Source of the DNA: an uncultured Pseudomonas sp.
GTDB lineage: Bacteria > Pseudomonadota > Gammaproteobacteria > Pseudomonadales > Pseudomonadaceae
Direction of reading: 5' to 3'
Assembly (NCBI RefSeq): GCF_913774235.1
Contig: NZ_CAJYDW010000002.1
Span: 1 to 64,000, forward strand
Length of the DNA: 64,000 nucleotides
Shown: positions 18,328-28,590 of the stretch, piece by piece
Position numbering within the stretch: position 1 is the stretch's first letter
Layout of the letters: every line of letters begins with the position of its first letter
Translations under genes and position numbers: made by a program
The notes under the pieces: generated by a model
Seen by the model: the letters and a program-made list of their open reading frames with translations, nothing else
Databases searched by the model: none
Told to the model about the DNA's origin: nothing

Positions 18328-19605
18328 CTAACCCAGTTTTAGGGTGTTCACGGCTTCTTGCATGCGCTCAATGAATCTACGCTTGCCGTACACGGCGAAC
18401 GTGACGCCATGGTCTCCATGACCAACTAGGTCTTTTAGCAGGCTATCCTCAATTCCATGGTTTCTTAGGTCATCTATAAATGAATGTCTGAAACTATGAA
18501 ATGTTTTTCTAGAATCAGATATATTTCGTTTATGTCTATAAGTTCCAAACCATTTGGATGCCGCATAACCATATCTATCTCTAATTTGTTTAAGTTCCGG
18601 CCATAACCTTTGTTCTCCTTTTTCTTTTAAATTGTTTATGTACTCAATTAATCCTAGTTCTATAAGTTCTTTGTGAATTGGAATAATTCGCCTGCTTGAA
18701 GGATTTTTGAGCTTTTGGTCTGGGCGAGTGTCATCGATCTTGATACACAAGATGCCTTGCTCTTCTACAACGTCATCTAGATAGAGCTGAGCTAGCTCCT
18801 CCAGGCGTGCCCCTGTGGCTCGTGCCAAGAGAGGCAGCCAATACCTCCAAGGGTTCTTCCTAGCTTCCTTTATCAAAGAGGCTTGGTTGAGGAGGGCAGC
18901 GATGTCGCGTTGATCGAAGGGTAGGCGAGCATCCTTGGCTGACGCTTCCATCACCTTCATTCCGCTAAGAGGGTTTGCCTGAAGGTATCCGTTCGAAACG
19001 CACCAATTCATCCAAGAGGTGAGCTTTCGTAGCCGGTTATTGATCGTCACTGGGGTGATGGCCTCGTACTGGCCCCCTGACTCGACAATCTCCAGCAGCG
19101 TTTTGCCTTTGAATTCAGGTCTGAGGCCATAGTAGCTAGGGCACCGACATAGCCTTTGCTTCAGCGTCCGTGCCTGTTGCTGGTCAAATGCTTCTATAGG
19201 CATATCCCCCATCAGGGCAAAGAAATCGTGGATGGTGCGTTCGACATCAGCAATCTGCCCCTGCCTCCAAGCCCCCTGTTTCCCTTCATCAACGTATTGC
19301 TTGGCTAGCCTACTCAGCAGAGGCCCCTTTGCTTTAGCCGGGAGCAGGAAGCTGTCTGAAGGCAGAGAAGGGGAGGAGGGTGGGAATTCGAGTCTCTCCG
19401 TCCGCACCAAACATCGACACAATCCGTGTAGCTCACTGTAGGTGGCTTCGGGGTGAGCAGTCCGATGCTCATCGATCCTCTGAACTATCGCTGTGGCCTT
19501 GAAGATCGCGGCCCTTCGTTCTTGTATCCCTAAGCTCAATCGAAGGTGTTGACTCCCTAGACGAACGTTCAGGTAGTAGGTTGACCCTCTGCGAATAACG
19601 AACAT
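18328..19605 (-). CDS. int: Tyrosine site-specific integrase
   Basis: 425 aa from the ATG at 19605 (a TTG three codons upstream, at 19614, is the alternative). The N-terminal part (about residues 1-80) suits an arm-binding domain. A core-binding SAM-like domain spans about 95-215. The catalytic domain has Arg267 (TGARLEEL), His370-x-x-Arg373 (HSFRHSF), His396 (GHGDHG) and the nucleophile Tyr406 (FAVYG). It should recombine the ffs 3' end. Its start codon lies inside the arm-type repeats at 19605-19639, so integrase binding could repress its own gene. AAA-rich codons in parts suggest foreign origin. Confidence 0.93.
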   Translation of the reverse strand: MFVIRRGSTYYLNVRLGSQHLRLSLGIQERRAAIFKATAIVQRIDEHRTAHPEATYSELHGLCRCLVRTERLEFPPSSPSLPSDSFLLPAKAKGPLLSRLAKQYVDEGKQGAWRQGQIADVERTIHDFFALMGDMPIEAFDQQQARTLKQRLCRCPSYYGLRPEFKGKTLLEIVESGGQYEAITPVTINNRLRKLTSWMNWCVSNGYLQANPLSGMKVMEASAKDARLPFDQRDIAALLNQASLIKEARKNPWRYWLPLLARATGARLEELAQLYLDDVVEEQGILCIKIDDTRPDQKLKNPSSRRIIPIHKELIELGLIEYINNLKEKGEQRLWPELKQIRDRYGYAASKWFGTYRHKRNISDSRKTFHSFRHSFIDDLRNHGIEDSLLKDLVGHGDHGVTFAVYGKRRFIERMQEAVNTLKLG

Positions 19606-19639
19606 GTGTGACAAGCCTGTGTGACACCGATGTGTGACA
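19605..19639 (+). repeat. Right-end arm-type repeats TGTGTGACA (3 copies)
   Basis: Copies at 19605-19613, 19618-19626 and 19631-19639, exactly 13 bp apart, matching the two left-end copies. The first overlaps the integrase start. Confidence 0.65.
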
Positions 19640-19752
19640 AGGCCATCACCTACAGAATGGTCATCGAGCAGCTTATAAAGGAAGAGAGCCCCAAAAAGCG
19701 CAAAGCCCCGTCATTGCTGGTGTCCCAGCCCAGCAGCATGCTTGCATGCGAC

Positions 19753-19832
19753 CCCGGTCAGGCCCGGAAGGGAGCAGCCGCAGCGGTGATGTCGTGTGCC
19801 GGGGTGTGGCTGGCGGGGCCACCTCCATTTCT
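19753..19832 (+). repeat. attR: 80-bp direct repeat (ffs 3' fragment)
   Basis: A perfect copy of 8631-8710. It lacks the 5' half and promoter of 4.5S RNA, so it is a junction remnant and not a second gene. The following CCTCCGCTTTTTTTCC at 19835-19850 is probably the original ffs terminator, displaced by the insertion. Confidence 0.93.
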
Positions 19833-19937
19833 ACCCTCCGCTTTTTTTCCGCGTTTTTCTTTCCCTCCAGTGCTGTTCTTCCGTTAACCCCCTCACGAGT
19901 TAATCGTGATGCGGTGCACTGTTTGCTTCGTGGCTTC

Positions 19938-20273
19938 ATGCCATCATTCGAGTCGCATTCTCACTTATGGACTGATGTCCAAGGACTCATCGTGAAGAAC
20001 GGACTCGAAAGCGCGGGACGCGCACTCAGCCTCGGTTTGCATCCCTATCGCATCACCTGCCGGCACGCGCCCGACGCCATGCTGGTCGCCCAGATCTATC
20101 ATCCCACCGAGCCCCTGTTGCTGCTCAAGCTCGACCTGAGCAACGACGATGCCTGCAATCCCTTCAAGATGAACGCCACCGTGGCGAGCCTGCGGGTCCA
20201 ACTGGACGCTTTGGCGGCCTATGTCGCCAGCGTGGTGCTGGCCGATGGCGAAGACCGCTGCCTGCGCGCCTGA
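19938..20273 (+). CDS. Conserved hypothetical protein between ffs and dnaX
   Basis: 111 aa from the ATG at 19938 (MPSFESHSHLWTDVQGL). The longer reading that begins inside attR is rejected. It contains an alpha/beta pattern (AGRALSLGLHPYRITCRHA..., PTEPLLLLKLDLSNDD) and a C-terminal helix. No catalytic motif is seen. Pseudomonas genomes usually have one or two small hypothetical genes at this point before dnaX, so it is probably a core gene. A TCACGA/TCGTGA hairpin lies upstream at about 19893-19909. Confidence 0.7.
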   Translation: MPSFESHSHLWTDVQGLIVKNGLESAGRALSLGLHPYRITCRHAPDAMLVAQIYHPTEPLLLLKLDLSNDDACNPFKMNATVASLRVQLDALAAYVASVVLADGEDRCLRA

Positions 20274-20451
20274 GCGTGCTCCGACGGCCGTGGTTTCCGG
20301 CGCCGATCGCTTGAAAGGTCTGATCGCCGCCTCCACTTAGGGAGGTAATGCCGGCCCGTCATACGGCCTGGCGGTTGAGCATGCGGGGTGCATTAAACGC
20401 ACCTCTTCGTTAGCATGTGCTCCCTTCCCGTCTTCTCCCGATCAGGTCTCG

Positions 20452-22464
<2,013 letters not shown>

Positions 22465-22497
22465 CCGGTTTTCCATTCATAGTTCGAGGTAGCAGAC

Positions 22498-22824
22498 ATG
22501 ATGAAAGGTGGCATGGCCGGCCTGATGAAGCAGGCCCAGCAGATGCAGGAAAAGATGCAGAAGATGCAGGAAGAGCTGGCGAACGCCGAGGTGACCGGTC
22601 AATCCGGCGCCGGCCTGGTCAGCGTCGTCATGACCGGCCGACACGACGTCAAGCGCGTCAGCCTGGACGACAGCCTGATGCAGGAAGACAAGGAAATCCT
22701 CGAGGACCTGATCGCCGCCGCGGTGAACGACGCCGTACGCAAGATCGAGCAGAACAGCCAGGACAAGATGTCCGGCATGACCGCCGGGATGCAGCTGCCG
22801 CCCGGCTTCAAGATGCCCTTCTAA
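22498..22824 (+). CDS. ybaB: YbaB/EbfC nucleoid-associated protein
   Basis: 108 aa. The N-terminal Met/Gln/Lys helix ([20 protein letters not shown]) and the core with [20 protein letters not shown] are diagnostic of the YbaB family. Members are small dimeric DNA-binding proteins. It lies 33 bp after dnaX and 62 bp before recR, the standard operon order. Confidence 0.95.
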   Translation: MMKGGMAGLMKQAQQMQEKMQKMQEELANAEVTGQSGAGLVSVVMTGRHDVKRVSLDDSLMQEDKEILEDLIAAAVNDAVRKIEQNSQDKMSGMTAGMQLPPGFKMPF

Positions 22825-22886
22825 GCTGCTTCAGCTACGGGTGTCCAGCGGGCACCCGTTTCTCCCGCCTTCCAGTACGGTAGTCC

Positions 22887-23486
22887 ATGAGCTTCAGTCC
22901 CCTGATTCGCCAATTGATCGATGCGCTCCGGGTCCTGCCCGGTGTCGGCCAGAAGTCCGCTCAGCGTATGGCCCTGCAACTGCTGGAACGCGAACGCCAG
23001 AGTGGCCTGCGCCTGGCCAGTGCCCTGAGTGCTGCCATGGAAGGGGTGGGTTACTGCCGCCAGTGCCGCACCCTGAGCGAAGACGAGATCTGCGGCTTCT
23101 GCGCCGATAGCCGCCGTGACGACAGCATTCTCTGCGTGGTGGAAGGCCCCATGGACGTCTTTGCCGTGGAGCAGACCGGCTATCGCGGACGCTACTTCGT
23201 GCTCAAGGGGCATCTGTCGCCCATCGACGGCCTGGGTCCGGACGCCATCGGCGTGCCGGAACTCGAGCGGCGGGTCAGCGAGGGCAACTTCCAGGAGATG
23301 ATCATCGCCACCAATCCCACGGTGGAGGGCGAGGCGACCGCCTATTACATCGCCCAGTTGCTGGCGCCCAGGGGCCTGACCATCTCCCGTATCGCCCATG
23401 GTGTGCCGCTGGGTGGCGAGTTGGATCTGGTCGATGGCGGCACCCTGACCCACGCCTTCGCCGGACGCAAGCCGATCAGTCTCTAG
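22887..23486 (+). CDS. recR: Recombination protein RecR
   Basis: 199 aa. The helix-hairpin-helix ([20 protein letters not shown]), a four-Cys zinc finger (CRQC...CGFC) and a Toprim domain starting [17 protein letters not shown] are all present. Together with RecF and RecO it loads RecA onto gapped DNA. It is the last gene of the dnaX-ybaB-recR operon. Confidence 0.97.
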   Translation: MSFSPLIRQLIDALRVLPGVGQKSAQRMALQLLERERQSGLRLASALSAAMEGVGYCRQCRTLSEDEICGFCADSRRDDSILCVVEGPMDVFAVEQTGYRGRYFVLKGHLSPIDGLGPDAIGVPELERRVSEGNFQEMIIATNPTVEGEATAYYIAQLLAPRGLTISRIAHGVPLGGELDLVDGGTLTHAFAGRKPISL

Positions 23487-23597
23487 GCCACTGGGCCCTG
23501 GACGCGCCAGCGGTTGGCCATTGCGCAAGGACGGCCAGGTATCGTCACCCGGAACGGGTGATCCTGACGTGGTCGAACCACACCAGGCCAACCCCCC

Positions 23598-24476
23598 ATG
23601 GATCTGCCCGTCACGTCTTCGCGCACCTCCACCTATCCCCAGCGTTTCGACCGGGTTCTGGCCTACATCGAGGCGAATCTGGAGGGTGACCTGTCGGTAA
23701 CGGCCCTGAGTGAGGTGGCCGCTTTCTCCGCCTTTCACTTCCATCGGCAGTTCACCGCCTACCTGGGGATGCCGGTTGCCCGCTACGTGCAACTGCTGCG
23801 CCTGCGGCGTGCCGGGTTGAGCCTGCTTGCGGCCAAGCGCCGCCCCGTGCTGGAGGTGGCGCTGGAGGCCGGCTTCGAAAGCCCTGAAGCCTTCACCCGG
23901 GCGTTCCGCCGGCTTTTCGGTCAGGCGCCGCGACGCTTCCGCCAGGCGCCCGATTGGCGGCCCTGGCATCGGGTGTTCGACATCCCCCGACTATCCAGGA
24001 GCCTCGTCATGCACATACGTCTAGTGGAATTCACTGCCGTCAGGATCGCTGCCTTCGAACATCGCGGACCGCGTCAGAACGTCGAGGAGAGCGTGCGCAT
24101 CTTCATCGACTGGCGCAAGCGCAGTGGCCAGTCGCCGGTGGCGACCAGCCGTTCCTTCGGGATTCCCTTCGGCAATCCCGATACGACGCCCGCCGAAGAC
24201 TTTCGCTTCGCCATCGGCGGCGAGATCAGCGAAGACGTCCGGCCCAATCCCCAGGGGGTACGGGAACTGCTCATCGCCGGCGGCCGCTATGCCGTGGTCC
24301 GCCACCAAGGTTCGACCGATCGTATCGACGAGAGCATCTACCCGCTCTATCGCGACTGGCTGCCGGGCAGTGGTGAGGAGTTACGCGACGCACCACTGTT
24401 CTTCCATTACCTGAGCGTCTATCCGGAAACACCCCAGGAGCGCTGGCAGACGGATATCTACGTACCTCTGGTTTGA
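23598..24476 (+). CDS. AraC-family regulator with GyrI-like effector domain
   Basis: 292 aa. An N-terminal pair of AraC helix-turn-helices (about residues 15-118, TALSEVAAFSAFHFHRQFTA and VLEVALEAGFESPEAFTRAF) is followed by a GyrI-like/SOUL ligand-binding domain (about 135-290, starting HIRLVEFTAVRIAAFEHRGP). Such regulators (Rob/TipA-like arrangement) sense small hydrophobic or cationic molecules. No target gene is adjacent: recR is upstream and the sigma factor gene starts 146 bp downstream. Confidence 0.85.
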   Translation: MDLPVTSSRTSTYPQRFDRVLAYIEANLEGDLSVTALSEVAAFSAFHFHRQFTAYLGMPVARYVQLLRLRRAGLSLLAAKRRPVLEVALEAGFESPEAFTRAFRRLFGQAPRRFRQAPDWRPWHRVFDIPRLSRSLVMHIRLVEFTAVRIAAFEHRGPRQNVEESVRIFIDWRKRSGQSPVATSRSFGIPFGNPDTTPAEDFRFAIGGEISEDVRPNPQGVRELLIAGGRYAVVRHQGSTDRIDESIYPLYRDWLPGSGEELRDAPLFFHYLSVYPETPQERWQTDIYVPLV

Positions 24477-24582
24477 ACAGGCATCCGGACGCTTCGCTGT
24501 GCTCACGCGCCGGCAGGTCACGGGGAGAGGGGACAGCAAGCTACCTTCTCAGGGGGGGCAGCCTGGGCTGTATCTTGTGATC

Positions 24583-24601
24583 GAGAAGCATTATCATTTC
24601 C
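24583..24601 (+). promoter_or_regulatory. Fur-box-like site
   Basis: GAGAAGCATTATCATTTCC matches 13 of 19 positions of the classical Fur box, 22 bp upstream of the sigma-factor start. Iron repression fits the FecI-FecR-TonB receptor module it precedes. Confidence 0.5.
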
Positions 24602-24622
24602 GAGAATCAGTAGCTTCCGGGG

Positions 24623-25138
24623 ATGGTGATGCAGACGCTCGAGTCCGACCGATACGGACATATTCGGACCCTTTACCTGGACCACCACGGCTGGCTGCGC
24701 GAGCGCTTGCAGCGCCGGCTAGGGTGCCTGGGGCAGGCGGCCGACCTGGCCCAGGACACCTTCGTCCGGTTGCTGGCCCGGGAAGGGGAGCTGGAGCGAC
24801 TGCGTGAACCTCGCGCCTTCCTGGCTACCGTCGCCCAGGGCCTGCTGGCCAATCACTGGCGGCGCCAGGCACTGGAGCGTGCCTATCTGGAGGCCCTGGC
24901 CGCCCGCCCGGAAGAGGTCCAGCCCTCACCGGAAGACCAGGCGCTTATCCTGGAAACCCTCACCGAACTCGATGCGCTGCTCGACCGGCTACCCGCGCGG
25001 GTACGCCAGGCCTTTCTGCTGGCGCAACTCGAAGGCCTTACCTACGCCGTCATCGCCCAGCGGCTGGGTGTGTCGGAGCGGATGGTGAAGAAGTACATGG
25101 CCCAGGCCATGCTACATTGCCTGGAACTGGTGTCTTGA
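24623..25138 (+). CDS. ECF sigma factor, FecI type
   Basis: 171 aa (ATG 24623; ATG 24629 is equally possible). Region 2 includes the motif QAADLAQDTFVRLLA and region 4 the motif LDALLDRLPARVRQAFLLAQ then TYAVIAQRLGVSERMVKKYM. FecI-type sigma factors transcribe a siderophore receptor gene after the cognate signal passes through receptor and FecR. Its stop overlaps the TTG start of the fecR-like gene, and a Fur-like box lies upstream. Confidence 0.92.
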   Translation: MVMQTLESDRYGHIRTLYLDHHGWLRERLQRRLGCLGQAADLAQDTFVRLLAREGELERLREPRAFLATVAQGLLANHWRRQALERAYLEALAARPEEVQPSPEDQALILETLTELDALLDRLPARVRQAFLLAQLEGLTYAVIAQRLGVSERMVKKYMAQAMLHCLELVS

Positions 25139-26064
25139 GCGTCCTGAGTCGTGACCGGAGCAATCCCTTGGAGGAGGCTGCCCAGTGGTTCGCCGAGCTG
25201 GCCGCCGACGAGGTGGACCCGGCCACCGAGCGGGCCTGGCAGCGTTGGTTGCAGGCCGATACCCGGCACGCCGTGGCCTGGGCGCGGGTCGAGGAGATCA
25301 GCGCGCGCTTCAGTGCGCTGCCGGCGTCCGGACGCGCCGTGCTGGCGCGGCGTGACGCCTTGGGACGGCGCCGGGCACTCAAGGTGCTCAGTCTGGCGCT
25401 GGGTGGACTGGCACTGGGCTGGAATCGCGCGGATGACTGGCGGCTGGGGCAAGGCGCCGAGCTGAGTACCGCGGTCGGGGAAATTCGCGCCTTCGAGCTG
25501 GCAGAGGGCCTGAGCGTCTGGCTCGATACCGATAGTCAATTGGCACGGATGGGGTCGTCCGCGCAGTGGCGTCTGCTGCGTGGCGGGGCTGCCTTCGAGA
25601 ACCACGGCGCGGCGATCTTGCAACTGGAGACGGGAGTCGGCCAATTGCGGCTGGGTCTGGGCTGCTGCGAGGTGCGCAGGCGTGATGAGGGGGTGGAGAT
25701 CGCCTCCTACACCGGGTCGGTCGAACTCTTTCCCCAGCAGACGCGCTCCCGGACCCTGGCCCAGGGGCAGCGGGCCTTGATGACGGCGACCGCGGTGCGT
25801 CCCTTGGGCCGGGTCGATCCCGGTCGCCAACTGTGGCGCCAGGGACGGCTGGTGGTGGATGACTGGTCGTTGGGTGCCTTGGTGGCTGAACTCGCGCGCT
25901 ATCGCCCGGGATTGCTGACCTGCACCGCCATGGTGGCCCAGCTGCGGGTGGTGGGCAGCTATCCACTTGACGACACCGACCGGGCCCTGGCAGCCCTGGC
26001 CGACAGCCTCCCGGTGCGGGTGGAACGACGCCTGCCCTGGTGGGTGCAGATCGTGCCTGCCTGA
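25135..26064 (+). CDS. FecR-type anti-sigma/sigma regulator
   Basis: 309 aa. The cytoplasmic N-terminal domain (NPLEEAAQWFAELAADEVDP, with W-x-x-W-rich RAWQRWLQAD, residues about 8-50) binds the sigma factor. The membrane segment is about residues 83-98 (LKVLSLALGGLALGW). The periplasmic FecR domain and C-terminal STN-like part (from about residue 110) contact the receptor. The TTG start at 25135 overlaps the sigma stop (TTGA); the upstream in-frame ATG at 25117 lies inside the sigma gene. Transmits the receptor signal. Confidence 0.9.
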   Translation: MSVLSRDRSNPLEEAAQWFAELAADEVDPATERAWQRWLQADTRHAVAWARVEEISARFSALPASGRAVLARRDALGRRRALKVLSLALGGLALGWNRADDWRLGQGAELSTAVGEIRAFELAEGLSVWLDTDSQLARMGSSAQWRLLRGGAAFENHGAAILQLETGVGQLRLGLGCCEVRRRDEGVEIASYTGSVELFPQQTRSRTLAQGQRALMTATAVRPLGRVDPGRQLWRQGRLVVDDWSLGALVAELARYRPGLLTCTAMVAQLRVVGSYPLDDTDRALAALADSLPVRVERRLPWWVQIVPA

Positions 26065-26140
26065 AAAAAATGGCGCGGGCGGTTCCCCTTTGGCGCTCTC
26101 GCGGGGCCTTGGGGGAAACGATCCATCATTCGAGGCTTCC

Positions 26141-28552
26141 ATGCAGCGCCATTCTCGTTTCGCTCTTCATCCCCTGCGCCGTGCGGCGCGTGCCTTCGCC
26201 CTGGCGGTGCCGCTGGGCATCGCCGGCGTGGTTGCGCCGCTGGTGCAGGCCGCGCCCAGTGTCCAGGAATACCGCATCGAGGCGGGCAGTCTGGCCAGGG
26301 TGCTGAGCACCTTCGCGGCCCAGAGCGGCGTGCTGTTATCCGCATCGGCCCAGGGGCTGGAGGACCGCCGCAGTCCTGGCTTGCAGGGCCGCTACACGCC
26401 GGCCGAGGGCTTCCAGCAGATTCTCCAAGGCAGTGGTTTGCGGGCGGTGCGCCAGGCCGATGACAGCTATCGCCTGGAAGCCATACCCGCGAGCGGGGTG
26501 ACTTCCCTGAGCGACACCACAGTGACCGGCTTCGCCCTGGGCAATGCCCTGGGCGAGACCGATGGCTACCTGGCGACCCATAGCGACGTAGCCACCAAGA
26601 CCAGCAAGTCGCTGCTGGAAACCTCCCAGTCGGTCTCGGTGGTGACCCGCGAGCAGATCGACGACCAGGGTGCCAAGACCGTGCAGCAGGCCATGAGGTA
26701 CACCCCGGGGATCTTCACCGGGCAAGTCGGGGCGTCCAATCGCTACGACTACGTGGTGATGCGCGGTTTCGCCGACAACAGCGTCGACAACGTCTTTCTC
26801 GACGGGCTCAAGACCATGGGCGACAGCGGCACCTTCAGCTCGCTGCAGGTCGATCCCTATTTCCTCGAGCGCATCGATGTGGTGAAGGGACCGGCGTCGG
26901 TGCTCTATGGCCGTAGCCTGCCGGGCGGTCTGGTGGCCCTGACCAGCAAGAAGCCGCTGTACCAGCCCTATCACCAGATCCAGGCCACCCTGGGCAATCT
27001 CGGCCAGCGCGGCGCCGGCTTCGATTTTGGCGGACTGCTGGACGAGGAGGGACATATTGCCTATCGCCTGGTGGGTCTGGCGCAGCACAGCGACACCCAG
27101 TTCGATCATGTGGAGGAGGAGCGCTATGCCCTGGCGCCGAGCCTGGCCATCGACCTGAGCGACGCCACCACCCTGACCCTGCAGGCCTATCTGCAGAAGG
27201 ATCCGGACGGCGGCTATCACAGCGGGGTGCCGGCCGAGGGCAGCCTCTATCGCCGCAATGGCCGCTATATCAGCAACCACTTCTTCGACGGCGAGCCGGA
27301 CCACGACAAATTCGAGCGGACCCAGCAGATGGTCGGCTATCAGTTCGAGCACAGGTTCAACGACGTCTGGAGCGCGCGGCAGAATTTCCGCTATGCCAAG
27401 TCGCGAGTCGAGTTGGAGCAGGTCTATGGCTACGGCTATATCGGCGACAGCGACCTGCTCAATCGCTACTACTCCGGCGGCCGCGAGAATCTGCACGCCT
27501 ATACCCTGGACAACCTGGTGCAGGCGGACTTCGACTGGGCTGGCAGCCGCCATACCCTGCTGGCCGGCCTGGATTACCAGCGCCGCTGGACCCACGTCGA
27601 CTGGCCCAGCGGTACCGCCGACCCGCTGGATGCCTTCGAGCCGAGCTATGGCGGCCAGGTGACCATCTACCCCGGCAGCGAGTACCGCCGTGAGCTGCAG
27701 CAGACCGGTGTCTACCTGCAGGATCTGATCGAATTGGATCGTTGGCGCTTCTCCCTGGGCTTGCGCCAGGACTGGGTAGAGATCGGCATCGAAGACCGCA
27801 GCAACGGCTCACGCAGCAGCGAGCGCCGTGGTCAGGCCAGCGGGCGTGCCGGGGTGCTCTATCTGTTCGACAACGGCTTGGCGCCCTACCTGAGCTATTC
27901 CACGTCCTTCAATCCCAACGCCTACAACGACGCCGCGGGCAATCCGCTGGAGCCCACCGAGGGCAAGCAGTGGGAGCTGGGCCTGAAGTACCAGCCGCCA
28001 GGTAGCGCCAGCTTCTACACCGCCTCGCTGTTCCACATCACCCAGGAAAACGTGGCGACCAAGTTGCCCCAGGACAACTTCTACACCTCGGTGGGCGAAA
28101 TCCGCTCGCGCGGGCTGGAGCTGGAGGGGCACCTGCAACTGGCCGAGCGCCTGAAGCTTCTGGGTAGCTACACCTTAACCGCCATCGAATACACCCAGGC
28201 GCTGGACGGCACCCAGGGCAACACGCCGAACCAGGCGCCACGGCACCAGGCGTCGCTGTGGGGGCAGTACGAGTTGGCGGGGCCGCTGGCGGGCTTCAGC
28301 GTCGGTGCCGGCGCGCGTTACGTGGGCACCAGTTGGGCGGACAAGGCCAACACACTCAAGGTGCCGGCCTATACTCTGGTGGACGCCATGCTCGCCTACG
28401 ACTTCAGCCGACTGGGCCTACCGGGGCTCACCGCACGGCTCAATGCCAACAACCTCATGGGCAAGGATTACGTGGCGTCCTGCTACAGCCTGGACTTCTG
28501 CTACTTCGGGGAGGAGCGCAACGTGACCGCGACGGTCAGCTACAGCTTCTAG
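26141..28552 (+). CDS. TonB-dependent siderophore receptor with signalling domain
   Basis: 803 aa. A signal peptide (about residues 1-38) is followed by an STN signalling domain (about 45-110, EYRIEAGSLARVLSTFAAQS), the plug (from about residue 135, LLETSQSVSVVTREQIDDQG to GPASVLYGRSLPGG) and a 22-strand barrel ending in YSF. The barrel C-terminus (WADKANTLKVPAYTLVDAML and YVASCYSLDFCYFGEERN) resembles the FhuA/FoxA group for hydroxamate siderophores. The STN plus the preceding FecI and FecR genes make this a cell-surface signalling receptor. It is not a biosynthetic-cluster member, so a foreign siderophore is the likely ligand. Confidence 0.93.
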   Translation: MQRHSRFALHPLRRAARAFALAVPLGIAGVVAPLVQAAPSVQEYRIEAGSLARVLSTFAAQSGVLLSASAQGLEDRRSPGLQGRYTPAEGFQQILQGSGLRAVRQADDSYRLEAIPASGVTSLSDTTVTGFALGNALGETDGYLATHSDVATKTSKSLLETSQSVSVVTREQIDDQGAKTVQQAMRYTPGIFTGQVGASNRYDYVVMRGFADNSVDNVFLDGLKTMGDSGTFSSLQVDPYFLERIDVVKGPASVLYGRSLPGGLVALTSKKPLYQPYHQIQATLGNLGQRGAGFDFGGLLDEEGHIAYRLVGLAQHSDTQFDHVEEERYALAPSLAIDLSDATTLTLQAYLQKDPDGGYHSGVPAEGSLYRRNGRYISNHFFDGEPDHDKFERTQQMVGYQFEHRFNDVWSARQNFRYAKSRVELEQVYGYGYIGDSDLLNRYYSGGRENLHAYTLDNLVQADFDWAGSRHTLLAGLDYQRRWTHVDWPSGTADPLDAFEPSYGGQVTIYPGSEYRRELQQTGVYLQDLIELDRWRFSLGLRQDWVEIGIEDRSNGSRSSERRGQASGRAGVLYLFDNGLAPYLSYSTSFNPNAYNDAAGNPLEPTEGKQWELGLKYQPPGSASFYTASLFHITQENVATKLPQDNFYTSVGEIRSRGLELEGHLQLAERLKLLGSYTLTAIEYTQALDGTQGNTPNQAPRHQASLWGQYELAGPLAGFSVGAGARYVGTSWADKANTLKVPAYTLVDAMLAYDFSRLGLPGLTARLNANNLMGKDYVASCYSLDFCYFGEERNVTATVSYSF

Positions 28553-28558
28553 ACGTTC

Positions 28559-28585
28559 GGGGTCCTGTCATTCAGGCAGGACCCC
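28559..28585. terminator. Hairpin between convergent receptor and anr genes
   Basis: A perfect 9-bp stem GGGGTCCTG / CAGGACCCC with a 9-nt loop starts 7 bp after the receptor stop. It serves both convergent genes. No long T-run. Confidence 0.55.
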
Positions 28586-28590
28586 TGGCC

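Larger units (their letters stand above)
8631..19832. mobile_element. Integrative element in ffs, about 11.1 kb (putative satellite or plasmid-like element)
   Basis: An 80-bp perfect direct repeat (8631-8710 and 19753-19832, period 11122 bp) brackets a block that is AT-richer than the flanking core genes. Next to the right repeat is a tyrosine integrase; both ends carry TGTGTGACA repeats. Cargo: tape-measure-like protein, serine recombinase, small coiled-coil and HTH proteins, membrane proteins, Rep-like winged helix with an iteron-like array, a zinc-ribbon peptide and a small possibly virion-associated protein. I recognise no terminase, capsid, portal, lysis or conjugation gene. It interrupts the ligA-to-dnaX interval of core genes. 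A phage satellite or an integrated plasmid-like element fits best. Confidence 0.9.

Noticed and set aside
19753-19832. A second 4.5S RNA gene
   Set aside because: Only the 3' 80 bp are present, with no 5' half and no promoter; it is an attachment-site remnant.
8631-19832. Complete prophage
   Set aside because: No terminase, portal, capsid, tail tube, lysis or large replication genes in 11 kb; only isolated phage-like proteins.
19746-20273. 175-codon version of the hypothetical gene starting inside attR
   Set aside because: Its N-terminal 64 codons are SRP RNA sequence and the att junction; the ATG at 19938 gives the conserved part only.
22821-23969. 382-codon minus-strand open frame across recR and the AraC gene
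   Set aside because: Shadow frame opposite two well-supported genes.
26336-27595. 419-codon minus-strand open frame opposite the TonB receptor
   Set aside because: Antisense to a full receptor gene; hydrophobic, repetitive translation without a domain.
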